Shown: positions 47,754 to 56,717 of the stretch, in pieces
How positions within the stretch are numbered: the first letter of the stretch is position 1
Layout of the letters: each line of letters begins with the position of its first letter
From: Bog-756 sp963699085
GTDB taxonomy: Bacteria; Actinomycetota; Acidimicrobiia; Acidimicrobiales; RAAP-2
Length of the DNA stretch: 64,000 nt
Direction of reading: 5' to 3'
NCBI GenBank assembly: GCA_963699085.1
Contig: CAVOTH010000004.1
Location: 1,364,001 to 1,428,000, forward strand
Notes under the pieces: model-generated
Told to the model about the DNA's origin: nothing
Databases searched by the model: none
What the model saw: only the letters and a program-made list of their open reading frames with translations
Made by a program: the position numbers and the translations under genes

Positions 47754-48335
47754 ATGACGCATGAGATCACAGCTGGACCGGAGGCACCGATCGATCCCGA
47801 TCCGATCCTCGTTCTCGATCCGGTCGGTTCCGAGATCGACACGGCCGAGGGCCCCTGGGGACTGGCCACCGCCACCTTCGACACCTCCCGGCGCTACCGC
47901 TTCCGCCTTTCCAGAATCTGGAATCCTGCCGGGCCAAGGGTCTGCTTCGTGATGCTCAATCCGTCGACGGCCGACGCGCTCGTCCTCGACCCCACGGTGA
48001 GGCGATGCGCCGGCTTCGCCAAAGACTGGGGAGCGGGCGCGTTCGAAGTGACCAATGTCTTCGCTCTGCGCTCCACCGATCCAGGCGGGTTGAAGGAGGT
48101 CGACGATCCGGTGGGTAGGGGAAATGACGGAGCGATCGTGGCCGCCGCCCTGGCGGCCGATCAGGTCATCTGCGCCTGGGGTACATACGCGGGCCACCTG
48201 GGCCGTCACCAGGCGATCCTCGATGTTCTACTCGGTGCAGGCGTCAAACCTCTGGCGCTGCGGTTGACCAAGGCCGGCTATCCGGGTCATCCGCTCTACG
48301 TGCCGGGGGGCACCAGGCCATTCTGTTTCGCCTGA
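47754..48335 (+). CDS. DUF1643 protein
   Basis: A 193-residue protein with the DUF1643 signature: YRFRLSRIWNPAGPRVCFVM, LNPSTADALVLDPTVRRCAG, FEVTNVFALRSTDPGGLKEV and AWGTYAGHLGRH. Function unknown; members often look enzymatic (conserved Asn, Cys, Trp). It begins 98 bp from the divergent GNAT gene. Confidence 0.85.
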   Translation: MTHEITAGPEAPIDPDPILVLDPVGSEIDTAEGPWGLATATFDTSRRYRFRLSRIWNPAGPRVCFVMLNPSTADALVLDPTVRRCAGFAKDWGAGAFEVTNVFALRSTDPGGLKEVDDPVGRGNDGAIVAAALAADQVICAWGTYAGHLGRHQAILDVLLGAGVKPLALRLTKAGYPGHPLYVPGGTRPFCFA

Positions 48336-48345
48336 GAAACCTGAG

Positions 48346-49359
48346 TCAGGCGTCCAGATGGGTCGGGAGGCCGAACATCGGGAAGAGGCGGTCCGGGTCG
48401 AGCATGTCCAAGAAGAAGGACATGGCGGCGATCCGGCCGTCGGCGATTTCGAGCACCTGGATCGCCCACGGGGCGAATCCGCCGGCCGGGTCCGGTCGGT
48501 ACTGGCCGAACGCCGGGCTCCCGTTGGCCGACGTGGGGAGCAGGCGCGATCCCCGGCACTCACTCGGGCCCGGCTGGACCATCCACCGACCGATGTCGGC
48601 GGCGCCCTCCAACCACAAGGCGAACGGGGGCATCGACTGCACGGCATCCTCGTGCAGCAGGCTCACCAGGCGATCGATGTCGTAGCGCTCGAACGCGTCC
48701 ACGTACGCCTCGAGCAGCCCTGCCTCCGCATCCTCGAGCGCTCCGTGGCGGGATCCGGGCGGTAGGCCATGAAGCGTGGCCCGGGCACGCTGGAGCGCAC
48801 TGTTGACCGCGGGCACCGTCGATCCGAGCAGCGTCGCCACCTCGGCTACCTGCCAGCCGAGTACCTCGCACAGGATGAGCGCGGCCCGCTGGCGTGCAGG
48901 CAGATGCTGCAATGCGGTCACGAATGCCAGGCGGATCGACTCCCGGTAGACGGCGACGTCGGCCGGGTCGGTCCCTTCGGGGGCGACACCGGCATCGGCG
49001 ATGGGTGTCACCCACATCGCCTCGGGCAACAGCGGTCCGAGCAGGGACACGTCAGGTGGGGACGACGGCCCCATCTCCATGGGCCGGGCCCGGCGCTGGA
49101 CCTGTCGGTGCATGTCGATGCACACGTTGGTGGCGATCCGGAAGAGCCATGACCGACGGCTGGAACGTCCCTCGAACGAGTCGGCGTTCCGCCACGCCCG
49201 CAGCATGGCCTCCTGGACGGCGTCTTCGGCTTCGAATCCGGAGCCGAGCATGCGGTAGCAGTATCCGGTCAGCTCACGACGGTATGGCTCGAAGTCGGAG
49301 ATGACGGTGTCCGAGATACCCAGATCCGGGTCGAGCATCGGGTCGTCGCGCAAGGCCAT
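48346..49359 (-). CDS. ECF sigma factor with SnoaL-like C-terminal domain
   Basis: About 337 residues: sigma region 2 (YCYRMLGSGFEAEDAVQEAM, SFEGRSSRRSWLFRIATNVC), region 4 (LPARQRAALILCEVLGWQVA with SALQRARATLHGL), and an added SnoaL-type domain (AYVDAFERYDIDRLVSLLHE, PWAIQVLEIADGRIAAMSFF). This is the SigX5/ECF41-like architecture in which the C-terminal domain controls activity in place of an anti-sigma factor. ATG at 49359. Confidence 0.88.
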   Translation of the reverse strand: MALRDDPMLDPDLGISDTVISDFEPYRRELTGYCYRMLGSGFEAEDAVQEAMLRAWRNADSFEGRSSRRSWLFRIATNVCIDMHRQVQRRARPMEMGPSSPPDVSLLGPLLPEAMWVTPIADAGVAPEGTDPADVAVYRESIRLAFVTALQHLPARQRAALILCEVLGWQVAEVATLLGSTVPAVNSALQRARATLHGLPPGSRHGALEDAEAGLLEAYVDAFERYDIDRLVSLLHEDAVQSMPPFALWLEGAADIGRWMVQPGPSECRGSRLLPTSANGSPAFGQYRPDPAGGFAPWAIQVLEIADGRIAAMSFFLDMLDPDRLFPMFGLPTHLDA

Positions 49360-49396
49360 GGCAGTGGATGCTACCCGGCTACCCGTTCGTCGGTCC

Positions 49397-50248
49397 TCAG
49401 AGTCGAGACGCGAACCGACGGGCGAACGTGTGGGCATCCCCCGGCCATCGGGCCGACACATAGTCGCCGTCCTCGACCACGAAGGCGGGCCGATCGTCAG
49501 TCGTCGTGTCGCGGGCGCGGCCGCTCGTCTTGAGCCGTAAATCCGGCGCGTCGGGAGGAACGTCGAGAAAGTCCTCCGGCCGCTCGAGGGCCCGGGTGAC
49601 CTCCTGCTGCACGGACCGGTAACCGGTGGGCTCACCCGGGCGCTCGGAATAGGTGCGGTAGTAGGTCGGGTCCCAGAATCGGGTCACCCGTGCGACCTTC
49701 CAGGCCCGCTGCTCCAGCGCCCAGGTCAGCGCGGTGGTGCGCCGCCCGTAGAGGACGGAGCGGCCGGTGGCCGGGTCCACACTCCGGGCAGCCAGAAGTA
49801 CCCCGTGGCAGATGGCCCCGACCGGTTTGCCGTCGGCGAAGGCCCCGACCACCAGCTGCTGCAACACCGTGCTCTCCAGGTACGCCCGCATACCCCGGGC
49901 GCGGTGGCCACCGGGGAGGAGGAGCGCGTCGAAATGAGCGGATTCGATCTCACTCCACCGCAGTGGCCGTCGGAAAGTCGGATCCCGGACGAGATCGTCG
50001 TAGGCGTCCCGTCCGCTGGCATCAGCCCGGAGCACCCGCCCCACGCCGACCAGCCGTGACAATCCGGGCACGAATCCCCACGGGTCGAGCCCCTGACCGG
50101 TGACCATCAGCTCATCCGCTCGCGCCGGCGAGCCCGATGGTGTGGCGAACCGGACGGTGTGACCGGCATCGACCAGAACACTCCAGCTGACCGCCACCTC
50201 GGTGGGATCGGCGTCGAGATCGGGCAGCGGGATGAGGACGACGGTCAT
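49397..50248 (-). CDS. DJ-1/PfpI-like type 1 glutamine-amidotransferase-fold protein
   Basis: A 283-residue protein with the nucleophile elbow VGAICHGVLLAARS (Cys in ICHG), DALLLPGGHRARGMRAYLES preceding it and an N-terminal VVLIPLPDLDADPTEVAV strand. HFDALLLPGG provides the expected Glu/Gly region. Likely a hydrolase, glyoxalase or chaperone-like member; substrate unknown. It lies just downstream of trpD. Confidence 0.85.
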   Translation of the reverse strand: MTVVLIPLPDLDADPTEVAVSWSVLVDAGHTVRFATPSGSPARADELMVTGQGLDPWGFVPGLSRLVGVGRVLRADASGRDAYDDLVRDPTFRRPLRWSEIESAHFDALLLPGGHRARGMRAYLESTVLQQLVVGAFADGKPVGAICHGVLLAARSVDPATGRSVLYGRRTTALTWALEQRAWKVARVTRFWDPTYYRTYSERPGEPTGYRSVQQEVTRALERPEDFLDVPPDAPDLRLKTSGRARDTTTDDRPAFVVEDGDYVSARWPGDAHTFARRFASRL

Positions 50249-50266
50249 GCGGCCCACCTCCTCGGA

Positions 50267-51433
50267 TCAGTCGGGCGCCGCCTCGGTGGCCGCCGCCTCC
50301 TGGCTGACCCGGACGAACCGGTCGAGCACCTCGGCGGCCCGACCACTGTCGATCAACAGCGCGGCCAGCTCGATCCCGGACATCAGGTCGGGGGTCCGGC
50401 CGACGACAGTGAGGGCGGCGGCGGCATTGAGCACGGCGATGTCACGGTGGGGCGACACCGCGCCCGACACCACGTGGCGGATGGCATCGGCGTTGACCGA
50501 GGCGTCACCGCCGCGCAGCTCGTCGAGGGTGGCGCGGGCGAGCCACAGGTCGGCCGGGTCGATGCGGTACACCGACACGGACACCTCTCCATCGTCTTCT
50601 GGGCCGTCGTCTTCCGGATCGGCGCCAGGCGTACGGATCAGCTCGTGGATGGTCGACGGGCCGGTGGTGGACAGCTCGTCGAGCCCGTCGTCACCGTGGA
50701 CGACCATGGCCCGGCGGGTGCCGTTGGCGGCCAGCACCCCGAGCATCTTGTCGGCCATGGCCGGATCGCTGACGCCGATCACCTGGTACTTGGCCCGGGC
50801 CGGATTGGCCAGGGGTCCGAGGAAGTTGAACACCGTCGGGATGCCGAGCTCCCGCCGGACCGGCGCGGCGAAGCGCATGGCCGGGTGGAACCGGGGGGCG
50901 AAGCAGAATCCGATCCCCACCTCATCGATGCAACGGGCCACTCCGGTCGGGCCGAGGTCGGCCGCCGCCCCGAGCGCCTCCAGCACGTCTGCGGCACCGA
51001 CGGCGGACGACGAGGCCCGCCCACCGTGCTTGCACACCTTGGCCCCCGACGCCGCCACCACCAGGGAGGCGATGGTCGAGACGTTGATGCTGGCCAGCCG
51101 GTCGCCACCGGTACCGCACGTGTCGACCAGGTCGATGTCGGCGGGGAGGTCGAGAGGGACGGCGTGGGCGACCATGGAGCGGACGAAGCCGGTCATCTCC
51201 GCGACGGACTCGCCCTTGGCGCGGAGTGCCACCGCCAGCGCGGCGATCTGGGCCGGCGTGGCCTCACCCGACAGGACCTGGCCGAGCACCTGCTCCGCCT
51301 CGTCGGCGTCCAACGACTTCCCCTCCAGGAGACGGGTCAGCACGCCGGGCCAACCGCCCAACTCGGCGAAGGAGGCCGGCGCGCCCCGGTGGTCCGGGGC
51401 CGACGGGGAATCCGATTGCTCAGTAGTAGCCAT
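50267..51433 (-). CDS. trpD: Anthranilate phosphoribosyltransferase
   Basis: A 388-residue intact TrpD catalysing transfer of the phosphoribosyl group to anthranilate in tryptophan synthesis. Motifs: DTCGTGGDRLASINVSTIAS (PRPP loop), AKVCKHGGRASSSAVGAADV and FNFLGPLANPARAKYQVIGV. An acidic insertion (DPEDDGPEDDGEVS) in the C-terminal half is not usual. No other trp genes are adjacent; the gene is next to an acyl-CoA dehydrogenase on the same strand with 6 nt between. Confidence 0.95.
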   Translation of the reverse strand: MATTEQSDSPSAPDHRGAPASFAELGGWPGVLTRLLEGKSLDADEAEQVLGQVLSGEATPAQIAALAVALRAKGESVAEMTGFVRSMVAHAVPLDLPADIDLVDTCGTGGDRLASINVSTIASLVVAASGAKVCKHGGRASSSAVGAADVLEALGAAADLGPTGVARCIDEVGIGFCFAPRFHPAMRFAAPVRRELGIPTVFNFLGPLANPARAKYQVIGVSDPAMADKMLGVLAANGTRRAMVVHGDDGLDELSTTGPSTIHELIRTPGADPEDDGPEDDGEVSVSVYRIDPADLWLARATLDELRGGDASVNADAIRHVVSGAVSPHRDIAVLNAAAALTVVGRTPDLMSGIELAALLIDSGRAAEVLDRFVRVSQEAAATEAAPD

Positions 51434-51439
51434 GACGCC

Positions 51440-52621
51440 TCAGTCCCACCACAGGTCGTGGTTCAGCACGCCCCGGGCGATGAGCCCGAGCTGCACCTGG
51501 GAGGTCCCCTCCACGATGGTGAGCTGGCGGGCATCCCGGTACCAGAGCTCGGTCGGATGGTCCTCCATGTAGCCGGCGGCTCCGAGCAGCTGCACGGCCA
51601 GACCCGAGGCCCGCACCGCCAACTCGGTGGCGTGGTACTTGGCCATCGACAGGTAAGGCACGAACTCCTTGGTGAACTTGCCCTGGTCGGCCAGCCACGC
51701 CGAACGGTAGGTGAGCAGGCGGGCGGCCTCGATATCCACGGCCACCTTGGCGATCTCCCACTGGATGCCCTGGAAGTCGGCGATGGTGTGGCCGAACGCC
51801 TCGCGTCCCTTGACGTACTCGGTGGCGTACATCAGCGCGCCTTCGGCCAGACCGATCCCCCGGGCGGCGACGATGGGCCGCATGGCGTTGAGCCCGAGCA
51901 TGGCCAGGCGGAACCCACCGACCTCGCCGACCACGTTCTCCTTGGGCACGTGTACCTGGTCGAGCAGCAGCTCTCCGGTGTCGATGCCGCGCACACCCAT
52001 CTTGTGGTCGGTGTTCCCGACCGAGACGCCGTCCCACCCGCGCTCGACGATGAAACAGGTGATCGAATCGTGTGCCCGCGAGGCCGGGTCGCCCGTTTTG
52101 GCAAATACAGTGAACCAGTCAGCCTGGACCACGCCGGACATCCAGCACTTGGTGCCGCTCAGCACCCAGTCGCCCTCATGATCCGGTCGGGAGTCGGGCA
52201 CGGCCCGGGTGCGCATCCCGGCCACGTCCGACCCGGCCTGGGACTCGGACAGACCGAAACCGCAACGTTGCTCGCCGCGGGCGATGCCCGGGAGATAGCG
52301 CTGTCTCTGGTCCTCGTTCCCGGCGATGAGGATCGGGCCGGTGGGCAGCCGGGTCAGCAGCAACATGAGCGCCGCCGTATTGGAGTACTTGGCCACCTCC
52401 TCGATGGCGATGGTGAGCCCGAGGATGCCGGCACCCGAGCCGCCGTACTCGGTGGGCAGGCAGAGACCCAACAGATCGGCCTGGCGAAACGCGTCGAAGA
52501 TGTCCTGGGGGTACTCCCCCATCGTGTCGATCTCGCGGGCCCGTGGCTTGATCTTGTCCTGGGCCAGGCGACGGACAGACTCCTGGAGTGCGGCCAGCTC
52601 GGGCGAGAGGTCGAAGTCCAC
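51440..52621 (-). CDS. Acyl-CoA dehydrogenase
   Basis: A 393-residue intact member. MDFDLSPELAALQESVRRLA at the start, CGFGLSESQAGSDVAGMRTR with the FAD-binding loop, WVLSGTKCWMSGVVQADWFT, and TIVEGTSQVQLGLIARGVLN near the end with the catalytic Glu of VEGTSQ. It is distinct from the steroid ChsE pair and probably acts on short- or medium-chain acyl-CoA. It may be co-transcribed with trpD. Confidence 0.92.
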   Translation of the reverse strand: MDFDLSPELAALQESVRRLAQDKIKPRAREIDTMGEYPQDIFDAFRQADLLGLCLPTEYGGSGAGILGLTIAIEEVAKYSNTAALMLLLTRLPTGPILIAGNEDQRQRYLPGIARGEQRCGFGLSESQAGSDVAGMRTRAVPDSRPDHEGDWVLSGTKCWMSGVVQADWFTVFAKTGDPASRAHDSITCFIVERGWDGVSVGNTDHKMGVRGIDTGELLLDQVHVPKENVVGEVGGFRLAMLGLNAMRPIVAARGIGLAEGALMYATEYVKGREAFGHTIADFQGIQWEIAKVAVDIEAARLLTYRSAWLADQGKFTKEFVPYLSMAKYHATELAVRASGLAVQLLGAAGYMEDHPTELWYRDARQLTIVEGTSQVQLGLIARGVLNHDLWWD

Positions 52622-52778
52622 GAGGGATGAGGCTACCCGAGGGGGCCAAGGAGAAGATCTGGACGGCGATCTCCGACGGGCGTGTGGTCAGGAATCACTC
52701 GACCGGTCGTGCCGTGGCACAACTGCCGCTGCAACCGGGGCGATCAACGCCACCCCGACAACACGCCGACGGGTGGAG

Positions 52779-53327
52779 CTACGGTCGGCGCCGGCTCGTG
52801 AGGGGGACCACCTCGGCGACCGCTCCAGGGAGGTCAGGCAGGTCGGGTAGGTCCCCCGACACGATCCGGTCGATGGTGACATCGTCGAGCACCGACTCCA
52901 GGTGGGCCCGGACGCCGAACCACACGGAGCGCAGGTGCTCAGCCGGGCCGTCGTAGCTGGTTCTCTCCGGCCGCAGGCCCCGAACCTCGGCCAACGTGCC
53001 GACCAGTGCCCGGATCACGTCAGCAAGGCTGATGTCCGAAGCCGGGCGGGCCAGCCGGTACCCGCCGTCGGCACCCCGCTTGGAGACGAGTAGGGAGCCG
53101 CGGCGCAACTCGGTCAGCACGCTCTCCAGGTACTTGTGGGGCAGGCCCTGGGCCAAGGCCAGCTGTTCGGACGTCATCGGTCCATCCGACGCGGCCAGGG
53201 CGCAGAGCACCCGGATGCCGTAGTCGACCCGGGCCGAGATGTTGACCACCGCGTTGCCCCCCGACGACCTCCGTCGGACGGAGGGCTCCTCTGCCTTCGT
53301 GACTTCCAAGGTGGTCACTTGGCTCAA
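52779..53327 (-). CDS. Rrf2-family transcriptional regulator
   Basis: About 182 residues. The winged-helix domain reads NISARVDYGIRVLCALAASD, EQLALAQGLPHKYLESVLTE and KRGADGGYRLARPASDISLA. There is no cluster of three cysteines, so an iron-sulphur sensor of the IscR/NsrR type is unlikely. ATG 53327 may be preceded by a shorter real start (GTG before VNISARVDYG). An inverted repeat 150 bp upstream is a candidate operator. Confidence 0.82.
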   Translation of the reverse strand: MSQVTTLEVTKAEEPSVRRRSSGGNAVVNISARVDYGIRVLCALAASDGPMTSEQLALAQGLPHKYLESVLTELRRGSLLVSKRGADGGYRLARPASDISLADVIRALVGTLAEVRGLRPERTSYDGPAEHLRSVWFGVRAHLESVLDDVTIDRIVSGDLPDLPDLPGAVAEVVPLTSRRRP

Positions 53328-53473
53328 ATGCTCTCTAGATCGGACGGTCCATGGCTACTGCGGATGCACGACATCGGACTCCTGACGGTCGGCGGACGCC
53401 CGACGTACGTCCTTGATGGGTGATCTTGACGACTGCGGCGGGGACCTCGGCCGGCGGGCCGGGATGCCCATTT

Positions 53474-53498
53474 CCTAGTTCCATAGTAAACAACTAGG
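53474..53498. promoter_or_regulatory. Inverted repeat, possible Rrf2 operator
   Basis: CCTAGTT, an 11-bp spacer, and AACTAGG form a perfect 7-bp inverted repeat in an AT-rich patch between two genes pointing apart. It lies about 150 bp upstream of the Rrf2 start, so autoregulation is plausible. Confidence 0.5.
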
Positions 53499-53647
53499 TT
53501 TCAGGAGTCAACCACCTCCGTCGGTCCTCCACCAGGGTCGAACCGGGCCGCCGACCTGACCTGCAGCCGGGAGCCGCTCGGGGCGGTGGACGCTCATTTG
53601 CAACCGGAAAGCACGATTATCGAGGGGACCCTCGGGTACCGTTGCTG

Positions 53648-53676
53648 TTGACCCGATCGGGGCGAGAGAGTAATGA
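53648..53676 (+). promoter_or_regulatory. Putative sigma-70 promoter for the sulfotransferase gene
   Basis: TTGACC at 53648 and TAATGA at 53671 are separated by 17 bp, in an AT-richer region, 120 bp before the sulfotransferase ATG. The -35 matches the consensus well; the -10 is moderate. Confidence 0.45.
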
Positions 53677-53796
53677 TCTTGATTAAATCGATGGGTAATA
53701 TAGAGATAAGGCGGTCACGTGGTCCACTTTTTGGAGTTACGCCGCACTCCGGATTCGACTGGCTCCCTGCCCGCCTCTGGACGGGAGGGCTGACCC

Positions 53797-54769
53797 ATGG
53801 CGCTGCCCGACTTCTTCATCATCGGAGCCCCGAAGTCGGGTACCACGGCACTGCATGCGGCCCTGGCGCCCCATCCCGAGCTCTTCCTTTCAGCGGTGAA
53901 GGAGCCCAAGTACTTCCTGTGTGACGGCCCGCCCCCGCGGACCGGGGGACCGGGCGACGCCCACAGCTACCGGGAATGGATCTGGCAGCGGGACGAGTAC
54001 GAGCGCCTATTCGACGACGCCCCCCCGGGCACGCTGCGAGGAGAGAGCACCCCGCTGTACCTGGCCGACCCCGATGCCCACATCCGGATCCGGGCAGCCG
54101 TGCCCGGGGCGCGAGCTGATCGCCATCCTGCGGGACCCGGTGGACAGGGCCTACTCCAACTGGGCCCATCTGTGGGCCGACGGCCTCGAGCCGATCAGTG
54201 ACTTTCTCGACGCCTGCGCCGAGGAGCCCCAACGGACAGCCGACGGTTGGGCACCCTTCTGGCGCTACCTGGAGATCGGCTGCTACGGAGGCCAACTGCG
54301 CCATCTCGTGACCCAATTCCCACGCGACCAGATCCACCTGATCCGCTACAAGTCGCTGGTGGACGAGCCACAGGAGACCCTCGACGGGATCTGCCGGTTC
54401 CTCGGTGTCCGCGAAGGCCTGGTCGACCATGCCCCGCCGATGAACGTCGGCGGCTACGTGCCGCCCACCCGGTATACCCAGATGCTGCAGACAATGTTCC
54501 GCCGGGGCGCGTCGTTCGGGAGCCACTTCCCCCCGCAGCTGTGGCGGAAGGCGAGCCTGCCGTTGCAGTGGCTGATACAGCGGACTCCTCAGCACCGTCC
54601 CGAACTGTCCGAGTCCGACAGGGGGTCACTGCTCGGGTACTTCGAGGACGACATCACACTGCTCGAGGATATGACCGGCTGGGATCTCACCCAGTGGAGG
54701 ACCTATCGCGAGGGCGGGACGTACTCGGTGCGCAGGTCGTGGGCACCGTCGAGGCGCTTCGTCTCGTAG
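53797..54769 (+). CDS. Sulfotransferase domain protein (frameshifted)
   Basis: PAPS-dependent sulfotransferase. The N-terminus FFIIGAPKSGTTALHAALAP is the 5'-phosphosulfate loop, followed by ELFLSAVKEPKYFLC and, after the break, AILRDPVDRAYSNWAHLWAD, which is the 3'-phosphate-binding motif. The frame is lost at a GGGG run near 54103-54106; dropping one G gives PGRELIAILRDPV. The C-terminal part ends WRTYREGGTYSVRRSWAPS. Acceptor unknown. Its 3' end overlaps the convergent propeller gene by 67 nt. Confidence 0.85.
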
Positions 54770-55614
54770 TAGAGGCGCAGCCCACCGTCGCTGAGCTCGA
54801 GACACGACGTGTACCGCAGCGACCAGGACCCGTCGGGCCCGGTGCCGATCACCTCTCCGTCGGCCTCCAGGTGGTCGGGATCATCGCCGACGGCGATCCC
54901 GGTGCGCTCCTCGGCGTTCTCCTCCTTGGTCGCCCGTCCGTCGTAGTAGGCCTGCCACCGGCCGCCGCGGAACAACACGTCGGCCACACGGGCACCGCGC
55001 TGGTCCCACCGACCCTTTACACCGGCGAGCGCGGTGCCGTGCAGGTCCCAGGCCAATCCGTCGGCGCTCGAGCCGTAGACGGTCGTCATCCGATCGGTGG
55101 CGTCGGGCTGGTCGAGGGGATGACAGCACAACCAAAGGCGCCAGTTGCCGTCGATCAGTTTGACCACCGGGTCCTTGACGGCGACCACCGCCGGGTCGCC
55201 GGCCAGCACCGTGCGCGCCGAGGGGGCCGAGAAGGCCGACGGGTCACCGGCGTCCAGTGCGTCGACCCTCCAATGGTCGGAGCCCGGGGTGGCGCAACTC
55301 ACGTAGACGCGCCAGGACCTGTCGGGTAGTTCGATCAGGGCCGGGCGCTCCAGCGAGTCACAGTCGAACTCCTCGCGCTCGAGTACGGCGACCGTCTCGA
55401 AGGTCACGCCGTCGTCCGATCGGGCGATCACGTTGGCGTAGCCGCGGCCGACTCCGTGGGGCCGACGGAGCCGGTAGGCGAGCCAGAAGGTCCCATCGGT
55501 GGCCAGCACCGCACTGGGGCCACCGGCCCAGTAGCCCGGCCCCTCACCGGGCGCGGGGACGACCAGGGTCGCGTCGTCCGGCGACGGGACCGGGAGTGAG
55601 TCTGCAGCGGCCAT
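54703..55614 (-). CDS. GH43/DUF-like five-bladed beta-propeller protein
   Basis: About 303 residues without signal peptide. LATDGTFWLAYRLRRPHGVG, SDDGVTFETVAVLEREEFDC, WRVYVSCATPGSDHWRVDAL and GRWDQRGARVADVLFRGGRW are blades of a glycosidase-like propeller (GH43/GH32 layout). Catalytic residues cannot be assigned with certainty. ATG 55614 is chosen since the upstream extension is not protein-like. Confidence 0.65.
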   Translation of the reverse strand: MAAADSLPVPSPDDATLVVPAPGEGPGYWAGGPSAVLATDGTFWLAYRLRRPHGVGRGYANVIARSDDGVTFETVAVLEREEFDCDSLERPALIELPDRSWRVYVSCATPGSDHWRVDALDAGDPSAFSAPSARTVLAGDPAVVAVKDPVVKLIDGNWRLWLCCHPLDQPDATDRMTTVYGSSADGLAWDLHGTALAGVKGRWDQRGARVADVLFRGGRWQAYYDGRATKEENAEERTGIAVGDDPDHLEADGEVIGTGPDGSWSLRYTSCLELSDGGLRLYYETKRLDGAHDLRTEYVPPSR

Positions 55615-55753
55615 CGTCTGTGTGCTCCCCTTGCCTGGTGGTCGTCCACCACTGCCGGGGGACACCGCGTGAACAGACTGTACCGTCCCGGTCCGCATCG
55701 GAGCGGTTGATCGCCACCCTTGGCCATGACGCCCGTCGCTAGTATCGGCCCCC

Positions 55754-56653
55754 ATGACTCCGCCCGGCTTGCCACAACCCCCGCCGACAGGTGCCTCGGC
55801 GCTCCCGGCCGGTACCTACGACGGGACGGTGGTCATCGTCACCGGGGGTGGGACCGGCCTCGGCCGATCCATCGCCACCGAATTCGGACGGCTCGGGGCG
55901 TCAGTGGCCATCGTGAGCCGCGACGAAGGTCACCGTGCGGCCGGTGTCGCCTCGGTCACCGAAGCCGGGGGCCGCGCACTCGGCGTGGCGTGCGATATCC
56001 GCGACGCCGACGCCATCGCGGTGGCATTCGACGCGGTGGAGTCGGGTCTCGGCCCGGTGGATGCGCTGATCAACAATGCGGCGGGGAACTTTCCGGTGCC
56101 GGCGGAGGACATGAGCCCCAACGCGTGGCGGACCGTGGTGGACATCGTGCTCAATGGCACCTACCTGTGCTCGCGGGAGTTCGCCCGTCGGCTGATCCCG
56201 GCGGGACGGGACGGTTCCATCGTCAACGTCGGCGCCTCCTACGCGTGGACGGGGGGACCCGGATTCGCCCATTCGGCCGCGGCCAAGGCAGGGGTGAAGA
56301 ACTTGGTCGAGACCCTGTCGGTCGAGTGGGCCCCCTACGGGATCCGGGTCAACGGCCTGGTTCCCGGCCTCATGCCGCACGAGGACGAGGTGGCCGCCAT
56401 CGCCGCCGTCCCGGGGAAGTATGAAGGCCAGGACGATCGAGTGCCCGCCGGTCGGGTCGGGTATCCCCGGGAGCTGGCCTGGGCGGCGACCTACCTGTGC
56501 TCCCCCTACGCCTCCTACATCAGCGGCCACTCACTGGTGGTCGACGGGGCCAACTGGCAGCGACGCCACACCGTGCAGCCGCCCTTCACTCCCATCCGGG
56601 AACAGCTCGGACGTGGTCCGTTCGGCGAACCGGCCCCGCCCCGCCCGAACTGA
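55754..56653 (+). CDS. Short-chain dehydrogenase, 2,4-dienoyl-CoA-reductase-like
   Basis: A 299-residue SDR with TGGGTGLGRSIATEFGRLGA (NADP loop), INNAAGNFPVPAEDMSPNAW, and GASYAWTGGPGFAHSAAAKAG. The usual catalytic Tyr of YxxxK is His/Ala here (FAHSAAAK), as in the dienoyl-CoA reductase subgroup, which uses a different catalytic set. Likely reduces an unsaturated acyl-CoA. Confidence 0.85.
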   Translation: MTPPGLPQPPPTGASALPAGTYDGTVVIVTGGGTGLGRSIATEFGRLGASVAIVSRDEGHRAAGVASVTEAGGRALGVACDIRDADAIAVAFDAVESGLGPVDALINNAAGNFPVPAEDMSPNAWRTVVDIVLNGTYLCSREFARRLIPAGRDGSIVNVGASYAWTGGPGFAHSAAAKAGVKNLVETLSVEWAPYGIRVNGLVPGLMPHEDEVAAIAAVPGKYEGQDDRVPAGRVGYPRELAWAATYLCSPYASYISGHSLVVDGANWQRRHTVQPPFTPIREQLGRGPFGEPAPPRPN

Positions 56654-56717
56654 CCTGCCCTCTGGCGGCACCGCTCGTTCCAGTGCACCGGCCGGCGCCA
56701 ATCGTCGTCCGGAGGCG

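Larger units (their letters stand above)
53328..53796. other. Intergenic region between Rrf2 and sulfotransferase genes
   Basis: About 470 bp with no convincing coding frame. It contains an inverted repeat (53474-53498), a -35/-10-like pair (53648-53676), and a short AT-rich stretch (53670-53720) unusual for this high-GC window. Confidence 0.5.

Noticed and set aside
50159..52630. 823-aa plus-strand open frame
   Set aside because: Antisense to trpD and the acyl-CoA dehydrogenase, rich in Gly/Arg/His, no domains.
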